NCBI RefSeq assembly: GCF_002868715.1
Contig: NZ_PKLZ01000002.1
Location: 124,001-188,000, forward strand
Source of the DNA: Kineobactrum sediminis
Lineage (GTDB): Bacteria; Pseudomonadota; Gammaproteobacteria; Pseudomonadales; Halieaceae
Direction: 5' to 3'
Length of the DNA: 64,000 bases
Below are positions 26,493 through 34,987 of the stretch, piece after piece. The translations under genes were made by a program, and so were the position numbers. Below the pieces are notes generated by a model. The model saw only the letters and a program-made list of their open reading frames with translations. It was not told the DNA's origin and made no database searches. Within the stretch, counting starts at the first letter, position 1. Every line of letters starts with the position of its first letter.

Positions 26493-27679
26493 ACCAAAGG
26501 GTAGTGGCCAGCTTTCTCCCTTTAAGCGACTCGCAAACCGGTTTACGTGTGGCGGTCATCTCGGATGCGGCGCCGGGGCGTAATGGCGTGGGCGCCTATT
26601 ACCAGGATTTGACAGGCCAGCTCGAGCCTCAGCTGCAGGCACTCGAGGTGTTTTCGCCTCGTTTGGTTGGCGACCGCTGGGACTGCGGCCTGGCGCTCCC
26701 TTTGCCCGGGGACAGCACCCAAAAGCTGTGCCTGCCCAACCCTTTTCGCCTGGCGCGTGAATTGCGTGAACTCGACCCGCACCTGATTATAGTGGCAACG
26801 CCGGGCGCCTATGGGCTGCTGGGGGCTTATCTGGCCCGACGCATGAAGTGCCCGTTGCTGGTGGGCTTTCATACCGCCTTTGAACAGCTGACACAGCTTT
26901 ACTGGCAGGGCTCCTGGCGTGGGCGGTTGGTCTATAAACTCGCCCAATGGTCTCACCGGTATTTGTTTCGACGTGCTCAGTCGGTACTGGCCAACTCTCA
27001 GGAGATGCTGGATCTGGCCCGGCAAATGGGTGCAAGCGATACTCGCCTGATCGGAACGCCGCTGTCCCGCGATTTTGCCCTGGCCCCGGCATACCACCAT
27101 CAAGGTGAGCTCAGGAAGGTATTGTTCGCCGGCCGTCTGGCGGCGGAAAAAAACCTGGATGCGGTTGTGGAAGCGGCGAAAACCCTGCCTGACTGGCAAT
27201 TCAGCATCGCCGGTGACGGGCCCTTGCGTGGGCAGATGGAGGCGGCTGCCGAGAGGCTGCCCAATCTGCGGGTGCTGGGCTGGCTCAATCGGGAGCAGTT
27301 GCTTGCGGAGGTGGACGCGCATCACGCGCTACTTTTGCCTTCGCACTTTGAATCCTTTGGCACTATAGCGCTGGAAGTGATGGCCCGGGGCCGGCTGGTG
27401 GTGGTTTCCCATGGCTGCGGCATCGCGCAATGGCCCAGCCTGCGTGCCGGCTTGAATGTCATTGAACCGGGAAGCAACGCAGCCGAGGTACTACTCGAGC
27501 TTGCCCGGCTCACGCCGGCTGAGAGGTCCTGGCAGGCCCTTGCGGGCAGAGGTCTGGCATTGACCCTGAATAATCGTTGCATCGAACACTGGCAACAGCT
27601 CTTGTTTGCAACCCTGGGGGTGGATAGCGATTTACCCCAGCTGGATTCCATGATCCTGTCACCCGGTACAAGTGACTGA
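26489..27679 (+). CDS. GT4-family glycosyltransferase
   Basis: 396 residues, GT-B fold. The N-terminal domain has the start RVAVISDAAPGRNGVGAYYQDL and LLVGFHTAFEQLTQLYW; the C-terminal Rossmann domain has KVLFAGRLAAEKNLDAVVEAA and the EX7E motif in HFESFGTIALEVMARG. This layout resembles GT4 enzymes that glycosylate diacylglycerol or phosphatidylinositol-type lipids (MgtA/SqdX/PimB-like). The ATG at 26489 overlaps the sulfotransferase stop (ATGA), and its own stop shares one base with the following deacetylase start, so three proteins are made as one translational unit. Confidence 0.88.
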   Translation: MNQRVVASFLPLSDSQTGLRVAVISDAAPGRNGVGAYYQDLTGQLEPQLQALEVFSPRLVGDRWDCGLALPLPGDSTQKLCLPNPFRLARELRELDPHLIIVATPGAYGLLGAYLARRMKCPLLVGFHTAFEQLTQLYWQGSWRGRLVYKLAQWSHRYLFRRAQSVLANSQEMLDLARQMGASDTRLIGTPLSRDFALAPAYHHQGELRKVLFAGRLAAEKNLDAVVEAAKTLPDWQFSIAGDGPLRGQMEAAAERLPNLRVLGWLNREQLLAEVDAHHALLLPSHFESFGTIALEVMARGRLVVVSHGCGIAQWPSLRAGLNVIEPGSNAAEVLLELARLTPAERSWQALAGRGLALTLNNRCIEHWQQLLFATLGVDSDLPQLDSMILSPGTSD

Positions 27680-28377
27680 TGCAGGCGCTGGTCTCCATTC
27701 ACGATGTCATGCCGGAAACCCTGGGCCAGGTGCAGCGGCTGATCAATTGCCTGCCGCCTGGCGCACGTCCCAATACCTTGTTATTGGTGGTACCGGGAAG
27801 AGACTGGCACGCTCACCAGATTGACCGGTTGAGGCGTTGGCAGCAGCAGGGCTTTGAGTTGGCGGGGCATGGCTGGAGCCACCGGGCGCGCGATAACCGC
27901 AGTCTCTATCACCGGGTGCACGCAGCCTTGATTTCCCGCAACGCCGCCGAACACCTGGGCCAGGGCCGCCAGGATCTGCTCAACTTGCTAAGCCGGTGCC
28001 ACCAGTGGTTTGAATGCTGGGAGCTGATGCCGCCGCAGATCTATGTGCCGCCCGCCTGGGCCCTTGGCGCACTGCGCCGTGAGGATCTCAATGCTTCCCC
28101 GTTTCGATATTTTGAGTCAACCCGCGGAATTTACTGCAGCCGCACAGGTGCTTACCGGTATCTCCCGCTGGTGGGTTTTGAAGCGGATACTCGGTGGCAG
28201 GCGTTTGCCCTGCGGTTTTGGAACCGGATGAACCTGGTCCTTGCCGGGCCGCAACGTCCTTTGAGAGTGGCATTGCACCCCGGCGATTTGCGGTTGATGT
28301 TGGCTGGAGACCTTTTGTTGCAGTTGAATTGTCTCAGTGGCTGCCTCAGATTTGGCGATCTGCCAGGGCAACCTTAA
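27679..28377 (+). CDS. Polysaccharide-deacetylase-like protein (NodB/DUF2334 type)
   Basis: 232 residues. SIHDVMPETL supplies the first metal-binding Asp and ELAGHGWSHRA the His-x3-His pair of the NodB-type deacetylase site; YVPPAWALGALRR and the C-terminal LRVALHPGDLRL correspond to later motifs. There is no signal peptide, so it should act in the cytoplasm, perhaps removing N-acetyl groups from a sugar-lipid made by the coupled GT4 enzyme. Its start overlaps the GT4 stop by one base. Confidence 0.82.
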   Translation: MQALVSIHDVMPETLGQVQRLINCLPPGARPNTLLLVVPGRDWHAHQIDRLRRWQQQGFELAGHGWSHRARDNRSLYHRVHAALISRNAAEHLGQGRQDLLNLLSRCHQWFECWELMPPQIYVPPAWALGALRREDLNASPFRYFESTRGIYCSRTGAYRYLPLVGFEADTRWQAFALRFWNRMNLVLAGPQRPLRVALHPGDLRLMLAGDLLLQLNCLSGCLRFGDLPGQP

Positions 28378-28389
28378 ACGAGGCAGTTC

Positions 28390-28419
28390 TGGTGTACCCC
28401 TGTTATCTATGCTTATAAT
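28390..28419 (+). promoter_or_regulatory. Putative promoter of the zinc chaperone/TonB receptor pair
   Basis: A consensus -10 TATAAT is present at 28414-28419 with only a weak -35 about 18 bases upstream (TGGTGT). The -10 is overlapped by TGTTAT and TTATAA half-sites, but these do not have the spacing of a standard Zur box, so no operator is called. Confidence 0.4.
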
Positions 28420-28447
28420 TGCGCGCTGATTTTCCGGTAGAATTTTT

Positions 28448-28750
28448 GTGGCTTTGCATCCCTCCAGACTGACAGCTCGCAGCCGTCGCTTCGCCCGTAC
28501 CCTGGCGTTGCTGGCACTGCTGTGCGTCACCGGTTTGCAGGTTCTCGAAACAAGCCACACGCACAGCACCGGTGATGCGGTAGCCGAGTGCCTGCTGTGC
28601 AAGACCTCGGCGCCACTACCGCTGGCCAGCGCACTACCGCTTCTGGTGTTACTGTGCCTGGCATTCCTGCTACTGCCAGTCTGGCTGGCGCCGCACCAGG
28701 CAAGTCATTATCTTCCTCACCCTATCCGGGGACCCCCGCACTACTCCTGA
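28448..28750 (+). CDS. Small membrane protein with HxH...CxxC motif (DUF2946/zinc-chaperone-like)
   Basis: 100 residues from a GTG start. A basic N-terminus, a transmembrane segment (LALLALLCVTGLQVL), then a short loop with ETSHTHSTGDAVAECLLCKTS, containing His-x-His and Cys-x2-Cys, and a second transmembrane segment (LALPLLVLLCLAFLLLPVWL-like region, about 58-82). Small proteins of this layout are commonly annotated as DUF2946 or zinc-uptake chaperones. It directly precedes a receptor with His/Glu/Asp-rich loops, which supports a metal-uptake role. No good Shine-Dalgarno is visible before the GTG, so the exact start is unsure. Confidence 0.7.
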   Translation: MALHPSRLTARSRRFARTLALLALLCVTGLQVLETSHTHSTGDAVAECLLCKTSAPLPLASALPLLVLLCLAFLLLPVWLAPHQASHYLPHPIRGPPHYS

Positions 28751-28786
28751 CTGGAAAACACTTTTTTCTTTCTCCTGGAGTAGACT

Positions 28787-30892
28787 ATGAAACGTTTTAT
28801 GCCCCTCGCTCTGGCTGTGGCCAGCGCGAACCTGGCAGCGCAATCGCTGCCTGTCGAACATGTGCTGGTTTCGGCACCCTTGCAAAAGCAGGAAGCGGAG
28901 ACCGCGCTGCCCGTGACCATCCTTACCGGTGAGGACCTGCGCCGTTCGGCAAGGTCCACTATCGGTGACACCCTCGGTGATATTCCCGGCCTGGCCAACG
29001 CCTCATTTGGCCCCGGTGTTGGCCAGCCGGTGATTCGCGGCCAACAGGGTCCGCGGGTCACGGTACTGCAAAACGGCACCAGCAGCGCCGATGCGTCCAG
29101 TGTCAGCGCCGATCATGCGGTCTCGGTCGAGAGCCTGCTGGCGGACAGTATCGAAGTACTGCGAGGCCCCGCGACACTGCTCTACGGCGCCGGTGCAATA
29201 GGCGGCGTGGTCAATGTTATCGACAACCGTATCCCGCGGCAGCGGGTCGAGGGAATGAGTGGTGGTGCCGAGCTGCGTCACGACTCGGCTTCGGATATGG
29301 ACACCGCGGTGATCCGCATGGATGCCGGCAGCGGTAACCTTGCTTTTCATGTTGATGGCCTGTATCGCGACTGGAACAACCTCGATATTCCCGGGCTTGC
29401 CGCCCGTGAGCACGATGATGACCACGACGATGAACATGCGGACGAAGAACACGAGGAGCACGAGGAAGAAGCTGAAACCACCGATGGTTATATCGATAAC
29501 ACCGGTGGTCGCACCCGCAGCCTGACGCTGGGCAGCAGTTATCATTTTGACCGCGGCCTGGTTGGGCTGGCGGTTAGTCGCCTGGAGAACGACTACGGTA
29601 TCCCGGCGGGCGCCCATGGGGACCATGAGGAAGAGCATGAGGGTGAAGAACATGAGGGTGAGGAAGAGCATGGTGAAGAGGAGGAGGAGGGTGGTATCCG
29701 CCTGGAGGTCAGGCAAACCCGTTACGACGCGAAATTTGAACTGGCACAACCTCTGCCTGGGTTCGACAGCCTGCGTGCAACCGTAACCCACACCGACTAC
29801 GAACACGCCGAGATAGAAGGCAGCGGTGAGGTCGGCACCCTTTACAGCAACGAAAGCTGGGAGACCCGTGCGGAGCTCGTGCACACCGAAATCGGCGGCT
29901 TTCAGGGCGCGCTGGGTTTGCAGGCCAGCGTGGGCGAGTTCAGTGCCCTGGGCGAGGAAGCCTTTATTCCGGTGACCGACAGTCGTAACCTGGGCCTGTT
30001 CCTGATAGAGGATTACCGTACCGATAACTGGATCTTCGAGGCCGGCCTGCGGGTTGACCGGGATGAACGCGATCCCGAGGCCGCAACATCCGGAAAGCGG
30101 GATTTCAACTCACTGAGCCTGTCCGGGTCGGCGATCTGGAATATAAGCGATACCTGGCAAACGCGCCTGTATGTGGCACGTTCCGAACGGGCGCCCTCCA
30201 TCGAAGAGCTGTTTTCCAATGTCGACGGTACCGGACCCGAAGACTGGATAGAACATGCCGCGACGGCGGCCATTGAGTTGGGTAATACCGATCTCGATAC
30301 CGAGGTGTCCCGGAATATCGATCTTTCGCTGCACTGGCATACCGACAAGCACGACTTCGAAGTCACGGTTTTTTACAACGACTTTGCGGACTACATCAAC
30401 CTGATGAATACCGGGATTGAGGTGGACGAGCTGCCGGTGCTTGCCTATAACCAGGAAGACGCTCGCTTTTACGGCGTTGAAGTGAACAGCGACTTCACCC
30501 TCGCGACCATTGCCGGTGGTCAGGTGCGGCTGAATGTTTTTGGCGATAGCGTTCGCGGTGAGCTTGATAACGGCGATGATGTGCCCAGGTTGCCGCCACG
30601 TCGCATCGGTGGACGCCTGAGCTGGTCGGGTGATGCTCTGGACCTCTGGACCCGGGTGGTGGATGCCGGCAAACAGGATCGCGTCGGCGCTAATGAAGAG
30701 CCCACAGAAGGCTATACCCGGTGGGATGCAGGTGCGGACTATCGGCTGTCGGTCGGGGGCAATGAACTATCCCTGTTTCTGGCGTTGCGCAATCTCGGGG
30801 ACGAGGAGATTCGCCTGAGTACGTCGTTCCTGCGTGATGTTGCGCCCGAAGCGGGCCGTTCTGTGGAAGCGGGCTTGCGCTACTACTTCTAG
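28787..30892 (+). CDS. TonB-dependent receptor with His/acid-rich loops (ZnuD-like, probable zinc receptor)
   Basis: 701 residues with signal peptide (to about residue 18), a TonB-box-like segment VEHVLVSAPLQ, plug domain with SIEVLRGPATLLYGAGAIGGVVNVID, and a 22-strand barrel ending GRSVEAGLRYYF. Two extracellular-loop insertions are almost entirely His, Asp and Glu: residues about 208-230 and 277-301. ZnuD of Neisseria and relatives have such loops for binding zinc. Together with the preceding HxH/CxxC protein this suggests zinc (or another divalent cation) import, powered by a TonB system such as the one at 6.5-11.6 kb. Confidence 0.88.
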   Translation: MKRFMPLALAVASANLAAQSLPVEHVLVSAPLQKQEAETALPVTILTGEDLRRSARSTIGDTLGDIPGLANASFGPGVGQPVIRGQQGPRVTVLQNGTSSADASSVSADHAVSVESLLADSIEVLRGPATLLYGAGAIGGVVNVIDNRIPRQRVEGMSGGAELRHDSASDMDTAVIRMDAGSGNLAFHVDGLYRDWNNLDIPGLAAREHDDDHDDEHADEEHEEHEEEAETTDGYIDNTGGRTRSLTLGSSYHFDRGLVGLAVSRLENDYGIPAGAHGDHEEEHEGEEHEGEEEHGEEEEEGGIRLEVRQTRYDAKFELAQPLPGFDSLRATVTHTDYEHAEIEGSGEVGTLYSNESWETRAELVHTEIGGFQGALGLQASVGEFSALGEEAFIPVTDSRNLGLFLIEDYRTDNWIFEAGLRVDRDERDPEAATSGKRDFNSLSLSGSAIWNISDTWQTRLYVARSERAPSIEELFSNVDGTGPEDWIEHAATAAIELGNTDLDTEVSRNIDLSLHWHTDKHDFEVTVFYNDFADYINLMNTGIEVDELPVLAYNQEDARFYGVEVNSDFTLATIAGGQVRLNVFGDSVRGELDNGDDVPRLPPRRIGGRLSWSGDALDLWTRVVDAGKQDRVGANEEPTEGYTRWDAGADYRLSVGGNELSLFLALRNLGDEEIRLSTSFLRDVAPEAGRSVEAGLRYYF
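29408..29689 (+). repeat. Low-complexity tracts encoding the His/Asp/Glu loops
   Basis: Two purine-rich tracts (29408-29476 and 29615-29689) consist of near-repeats of GAN/CAN codons, with CATGAGGGTGAAGAA-like units in the second. They lie within the receptor gene and encode its metal-binding loops. Such tracts can change length by slippage in units of three bases. Confidence 0.7.
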
Positions 30893-31395
30893 GAAGCCGT
30901 CCAGCCATAGCGGCAAATCGGTTCGGCATCGGGTTGCAGGCGCACACTGGCCTCGTACCCGAAGCCGAGCCGTTCCAGCAGGGTGATGGAGGTGCTGTTG
31001 TCCGGCGCCACTATGGCTATCACACGCTTCAGGCCCAGATTTTCGCGTGCATATCGGAATACCCCTTGCGCGGCTTCCAGGGCATAGCCCTGGCCGCGCG
31101 CGTGCGGTAGGAAACCATAACCTATATCAATGTCTTCAAATTGTGGCCGCCGTACCAGGCCGCAGATACCTACGAGTTCGTCCCTCTCAAGTACGCGTAC
31201 AGCCCATAACCCGAAACCGTGTTCCCGGTAGCTGGCCAGCGGCCCGTCAAGCAGGTACTGCTCTGCCTGGGAAATGGTGCGTACGCCGCGATCGGCAATA
31301 TGGGTGATGAAATCCGGGTCATTCAGCAATTTCAGCATGAAGGGCGCGTCGGACCGGGTCAGCGGGATGATGGAGAGCCTGGGTGTGGTGATCAT
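30889..31395 (-). CDS. GNAT-family N-acetyltransferase (RimJ/RimL-like)
   Basis: 168 residues beginning MITTPRLSIIPLTRSDAPFML, typical of the Acetyltransf_3 (RimJ/RimL) subgroup; acetyl-CoA binding is indicated by IDIGYGFLPHARGQGYALEAAQGVFRYA and the C-terminal NSTSITLLERLGF. ATG 31395 has AGGA about six bases upstream; the frame stays open to 31458. The acceptor (protein N-terminus or small molecule) is unknown. Its end overlaps the convergent receptor gene by four bases. Confidence 0.9.
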   Translation of the reverse strand: MITTPRLSIIPLTRSDAPFMLKLLNDPDFITHIADRGVRTISQAEQYLLDGPLASYREHGFGLWAVRVLERDELVGICGLVRRPQFEDIDIGYGFLPHARGQGYALEAAQGVFRYARENLGLKRVIAIVAPDNSTSITLLERLGFGYEASVRLQPDAEPICRYGWTAS

Positions 31396-31515
31396 GATTA
31401 TCCTGTCGAGTCGGTAAGCGCCGGCAAAGGCGAGTATACTGTGTGGCCGGCGTGCCATGAAATCCAGTGGGCGTGCTGGTAAAATTCAGGCTCTTATCTG
31501 GCAGCGGACGGCATC

Positions 31516-32079
31516 ATGGCTCAGCGTATCATCGTAGGAATCAGCGGTGCCTCGGGTATTGTTTATGGGGTGCGCGCCCTCGAATTGTTGCGTGATTGCG
31601 GTGTCGAAACGCATCTGGTCATGAGTAAGTCAGCGGAACTGACCCTCCACTATGAACTGGATATGCCGCTGGCGACCATTCACTCCCTGGCCACCGAGGT
31701 GCATGCAATCAAGAACGTGGGTGCCGCCATCGCCAGCGGCTCCTTTGTTACCGCCGGTATGCTGATTGCCCCCTGTTCGATTCGCAGCATGGCGGAAATT
31801 GCCACCGGGGTCACTTCCTCGCTGCTGACCCGGGCAGCAGACGTGGTGCTGAAGGAGCGTCGCCGACTGGTGCTGATGGTGCGCGAGACACCATTGCATA
31901 CCGGACATTTGCGCAGCCTCACCCAGCTCTCCGAAATGGGGGCCGTTATCGCGCCGCCGGTACCGGCGTTTTATGCGCTGCCCGAATCCCTCGACGATAT
32001 GGTGACCCAGACCGTGGGCAGGGTACTGGATCTTTTTGCCATTGACACCGGCCAGGTGAGCCGCTGGCAGGGAGACTGA
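31516..32079 (+). CDS. ubiX: Flavin prenyltransferase UbiX
   Basis: Makes the prenylated FMN cofactor used by UbiD decarboxylases. 187 residues; N-terminal FMN-binding RIIVGISGASGIVYGVRALELL, then AIASGSFVTAGMLIAPCSIRSMAEIATG and the C-terminal LVLMVRETPLHTGHLRSLTQLSEMGAVIAPPVPAFY, all conserved in UbiX. No ubiD is present in the window. Followed by an MFS gene 43 bases downstream. Confidence 0.95.
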   Translation: MAQRIIVGISGASGIVYGVRALELLRDCGVETHLVMSKSAELTLHYELDMPLATIHSLATEVHAIKNVGAAIASGSFVTAGMLIAPCSIRSMAEIATGVTSSLLTRAADVVLKERRRLVLMVRETPLHTGHLRSLTQLSEMGAVIAPPVPAFYALPESLDDMVTQTVGRVLDLFAIDTGQVSRWQGD

Positions 32080-32122
32080 GATTGCCGTTTGCGCTACAGC
32101 GCCCTGAGCGGGTGAAGTCCTG

Positions 32123-33310
32123 ATGCCGATCCTGTTCGGTGTGATTCTGCTCGACCTGATTGGTTTTGGCATCGTGATCCCCATCCTGCCATTCATGTCG
32201 CCTGAACTGGGCGCCGACAAGATCGATATTGCCCTGATTATTGTCACCTATGCTGCCTGTGCAGGTATCTCCGGCCCTTTCTGGGGGCGGCTTTCGGATC
32301 GGCTGGGGCGCAAACCCGTGATAATGATCTGTCTGGCGGGCGCGGCGGTGTCCTATGGCCTGCTGGCGATGGCGTCGGTGTTGTGGATGATCTTTGCCGC
32401 GAGGGCTTTTGCCGGGGTAATGGCCGGTAACCTCGGTGTGGCTTCAGCGATGATGAGTGATCTCACCCCTCCCGAAAACCGGGCCCGTGGCATGGGACTC
32501 ATCGGCGCCGCTTTTGGGCTTGGTCTTATGCTCGGGCCTTTGCTGGGCGGTGTCCTGGCGGGAGATAACGGCAGTTTTACCCTGCCCTGCCTGGTTGCCG
32601 GCCTGATGTCCCTGCTGGCGATCATAGCGGCGGCACTGTTCCTGCCGGAGTCAGTAACGGCCGAGCGTCGGGCGGCGAGCCACCGCCAGCATCGCGACGG
32701 GAGCGGGCAGCCACTGTTTACGATGTTACGGGAGACCGGAAACCGTATGCTGGTCTTCCAGTTTTTACTGCACGCGGCCGCGGTCAGCTCCCTGACCTAC
32801 CTTGTGCCCCTGTGGCTGGGGGACCTGCTGGACTGGCGCGCGCGCGAAGTGGGCATGGTATTTGGTGTACAGGGGGCGATCATTGTGCTGTTACAAGGGG
32901 GCCTGCTGGGAGTATTGGTGCGCTTTGTCGGCGAGTGGCGCCTGTTGCGGATCTGTATACTGATCTTCCTGTGCGGTCTTGCCCTCGCGGTTTTCGCTCG
33001 CACCACCGGATGGATGCTCTCGGCGATATTCCTGGCCATGTCCGGCGCCTCTCTGTGCATGCCCTTGCTGAATACTATAACCAGTTACCGGATACCGGCT
33101 GTTTTTCGCGGGCGCATGCTGGGGACTACCAGTTCGGCATCCTCCTGGGGACGGGTGGCGGGTCCGCTACTGGCCGGGGTCAATCTGGCCCTGTTTGGTT
33201 ATACTGGCGCCTGGCTGGGTTGTGTATTCATAGTCCTGGTCTACCTGACCTGGGCGCTGACTGCCGAACCATCACTGCGCCGGGCATCGCCCGGCACTCC
33301 CGAATCCTGA
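32123..33310 (+). CDS. MFS transporter, TetA-like drug/metabolite exporter
   Basis: 395 residues with 12 predicted transmembrane segments. It starts in the first helix (MPILFGVILLDLIGFGIVIPILPF) and has the MFS loop 2-3 motif A in GRLSDRLGRKPVIM and the TetA-group motif C-like GAAFGLGLMLGPLLGG, pointing to a proton-driven exporter of the DHA1/TetA branch. Substrate is not inferable. It is downstream of ubiX and 56 bases upstream of an SDR gene. Confidence 0.88.
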   Translation: MPILFGVILLDLIGFGIVIPILPFMSPELGADKIDIALIIVTYAACAGISGPFWGRLSDRLGRKPVIMICLAGAAVSYGLLAMASVLWMIFAARAFAGVMAGNLGVASAMMSDLTPPENRARGMGLIGAAFGLGLMLGPLLGGVLAGDNGSFTLPCLVAGLMSLLAIIAAALFLPESVTAERRAASHRQHRDGSGQPLFTMLRETGNRMLVFQFLLHAAAVSSLTYLVPLWLGDLLDWRAREVGMVFGVQGAIIVLLQGGLLGVLVRFVGEWRLLRICILIFLCGLALAVFARTTGWMLSAIFLAMSGASLCMPLLNTITSYRIPAVFRGRMLGTTSSASSWGRVAGPLLAGVNLALFGYTGAWLGCVFIVLVYLTWALTAEPSLRRASPGTPES

Positions 33311-33366
33311 CCGAGCGCATCAATAGCGACTTTATCTCTACAATAAACTCAAGGAGCATCGTATTA

Positions 33367-34131
33367 ATGACTACCCAACTGTTTGATCTCAGCGGTCGCA
33401 TTGCCCTGATCAGTGGCGCCAGTCGCGGTATCGGCGAGGCCATCGCCAGGCTACTGGCGGAACAGGGCGCTCACGTGATTGTATCCAGCCGCAAACTGGA
33501 AAGCTGTGTACCGGTTGTGGAATCAATCCAGGCCGCTGGGGGTAGTGCGGAGGCTTTCGCCTGCAATGTCGGCGATATGGATGATATCCAGGCTTTGTTT
33601 GCGCATATCCGCAGCAGCCATGGTCGCCTTGATATTTGTGTGAACAACGGTGCCGCCAATCCCTATTTCGGGCATGTGCTGGATACCGACCTTGCGGCTT
33701 TCCAGAAGACGGTGGACGTTAATATTCGCGGTTACTTTTTCATGTCGGTTGAGGCCGGCAAGATCATGCGCGAGCAGGGCAGCGGCTCTATCGTCAACAC
33801 CGCCTCGATAAACGCGCTGCAGCCGGGACCCATGCAGGGTATCTATTCAATTACCAAGGCCGCCGTGGTGAACATGACCAAGGTTTTCGCCAAGGAGTGT
33901 GCCGGGCTGGGTATTCGCTGTAACGCCCTGTTGCCCGGCCTGACCAAGACGAAATTTGCCGGCGCCTTATTCAGTAATGACGAAATCTACCAGGCCGCCA
34001 TGGAAAAAATCCCGATGGCGCGCCACGCCGAACCCGAAGAGATGGCGGGTGCCGTGCTCTACCTGGTATCGGATGCTGCAAGTTATACCAATGGCGAATG
34101 CATTGTTGTTGACGGAGGCTTGACCCTCTAG
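33367..34131 (+). CDS. SDR-family NAD(P)-dependent oxidoreductase
   Basis: 254 residues, classical short-chain dehydrogenase: cofactor loop ALISGASRGIGEAIARLL, the NNGAAN-type motif in DICVNNGAANPYF, catalytic Ser in IVNTASINALQ and YSITK (Tyr and Lys). The C-terminal ASYTNGECIVVDGGLTL is standard. AAGGAG (33351-33356) precedes the ATG at 33367. Sequence style resembles 2,3-dehydrogenases and glucose-1-dehydrogenase-like SDRs used in lipid or aromatic catabolism; substrate unknown. Confidence 0.92.
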   Translation: MTTQLFDLSGRIALISGASRGIGEAIARLLAEQGAHVIVSSRKLESCVPVVESIQAAGGSAEAFACNVGDMDDIQALFAHIRSSHGRLDICVNNGAANPYFGHVLDTDLAAFQKTVDVNIRGYFFMSVEAGKIMREQGSGSIVNTASINALQPGPMQGIYSITKAAVVNMTKVFAKECAGLGIRCNALLPGLTKTKFAGALFSNDEIYQAAMEKIPMARHAEPEEMAGAVLYLVSDAASYTNGECIVVDGGLTL

Positions 34132-34141
34132 CGCAGCACCG

Positions 34142-34834
34142 TCATGTCGTGCGCAGGTAGGTGAAGCCTCCCTCCTTGATGTACAGCTCGCAGTATTCAT
34201 TGCTGGTGGGATGAATGGCGCCTCCCGCAGGAATGCGCAGCCAGCAGTGCGTGCGATAGCTGCCTTCGTCGTCGGCAAAGCTGCCCTTGAGTACCAGGAT
34301 CTCGGCCCCCTGGGGGAAGTTGATCTGCCCTATGGCGGCGGGCGTGTCCCAGCTCTCCAGGCGCATGAAGTCGGTATAGGGCTCCTGGGCATAGAGTTTT
34401 TTCCAGCTGGTATTTTTGCGCACCGACGGCTGCCAGGGGCGTGCGGTGGTATCTATCGCCACGTGCTCGCGGTCGGCACCGGGATACTGGCGCAGTTTAA
34501 CGAACAGGAGGCAACCCTCCCGGGAGAAAGGAGCGTGCTTGAAGCCCTCGGGATTAAGCAGGTACGAGCCCGCCGGCCAGTCGCCGTGTTCATCCGAAAA
34601 TACGCCTTCCAGCACCAGGATTTCTTCCCCCTGGGGATGATCGTGCGCTGGAAAGCTGGCGCCGGGCTCATAGCGTACCAGGGAGGTGACCTGTCCCGAT
34701 TCGGCCTGGCCAACCAGGTGCAAGCGCTTGCGCAGGACCTGGCCGGCGGGACTTGGGGTCCAGTCCATGGATTGGGTGTCAACAACGACTCTCCTGGAGA
34801 GGTCACCATTGAGTACAATAGTTGAATCAGTCAT
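34142..34834 (-). CDS. Tandem cupin protein (ChrR-like cupin)
   Basis: 230 residues with two cupin domains. The first (about 45-120) has a full metal-binding set: SFPAHDHPQGEEILVLEG plus a later His in EGFKHAPF. The second (about 150-225, INFPQGAEILVLKGSF ... GGAIHPTSNEYCELYIKEGG) lacks the His-x-His pair and may be structural. The domain style is that of ChrR-type cupins (anti-sigma or dioxygenase-like), but no ECF sigma gene adjoins. It is divergent from the 2-hydroxyacid dehydrogenase and convergent with the SDR gene. Confidence 0.85.
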   Translation of the reverse strand: MTDSTIVLNGDLSRRVVVDTQSMDWTPSPAGQVLRKRLHLVGQAESGQVTSLVRYEPGASFPAHDHPQGEEILVLEGVFSDEHGDWPAGSYLLNPEGFKHAPFSREGCLLFVKLRQYPGADREHVAIDTTARPWQPSVRKNTSWKKLYAQEPYTDFMRLESWDTPAAIGQINFPQGAEILVLKGSFADDEGSYRTHCWLRIPAGGAIHPTSNEYCELYIKEGGFTYLRTT

Positions 34835-34987
34835 GCAAAAGCCTGTATGAGGGGGTTGGTTCCGGTAGAAAATCTTTATTGTCCGGTGCAGGGGATGTCT
34901 GTTGCGCTACCCTTCATCATAGTCGGATTGGAAGCGGACACAAACACTCTTTATGAACTGCGCACCCGGTTGAGGTATCCTGAAGAA

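Noticed and set aside
28401-28420. Zur-box-like sequence (TGTTAT ... TTATAA)
   Set aside because: The half-sites are not at the spacing of the known Zur palindrome and lack flanking symmetry.
32812-33366. In-frame upstream extension of the SDR protein
   Set aside because: It overlaps the MFS gene in another frame, and AAGGAG plus the SDR N-terminus mark ATG 33367 as the start.
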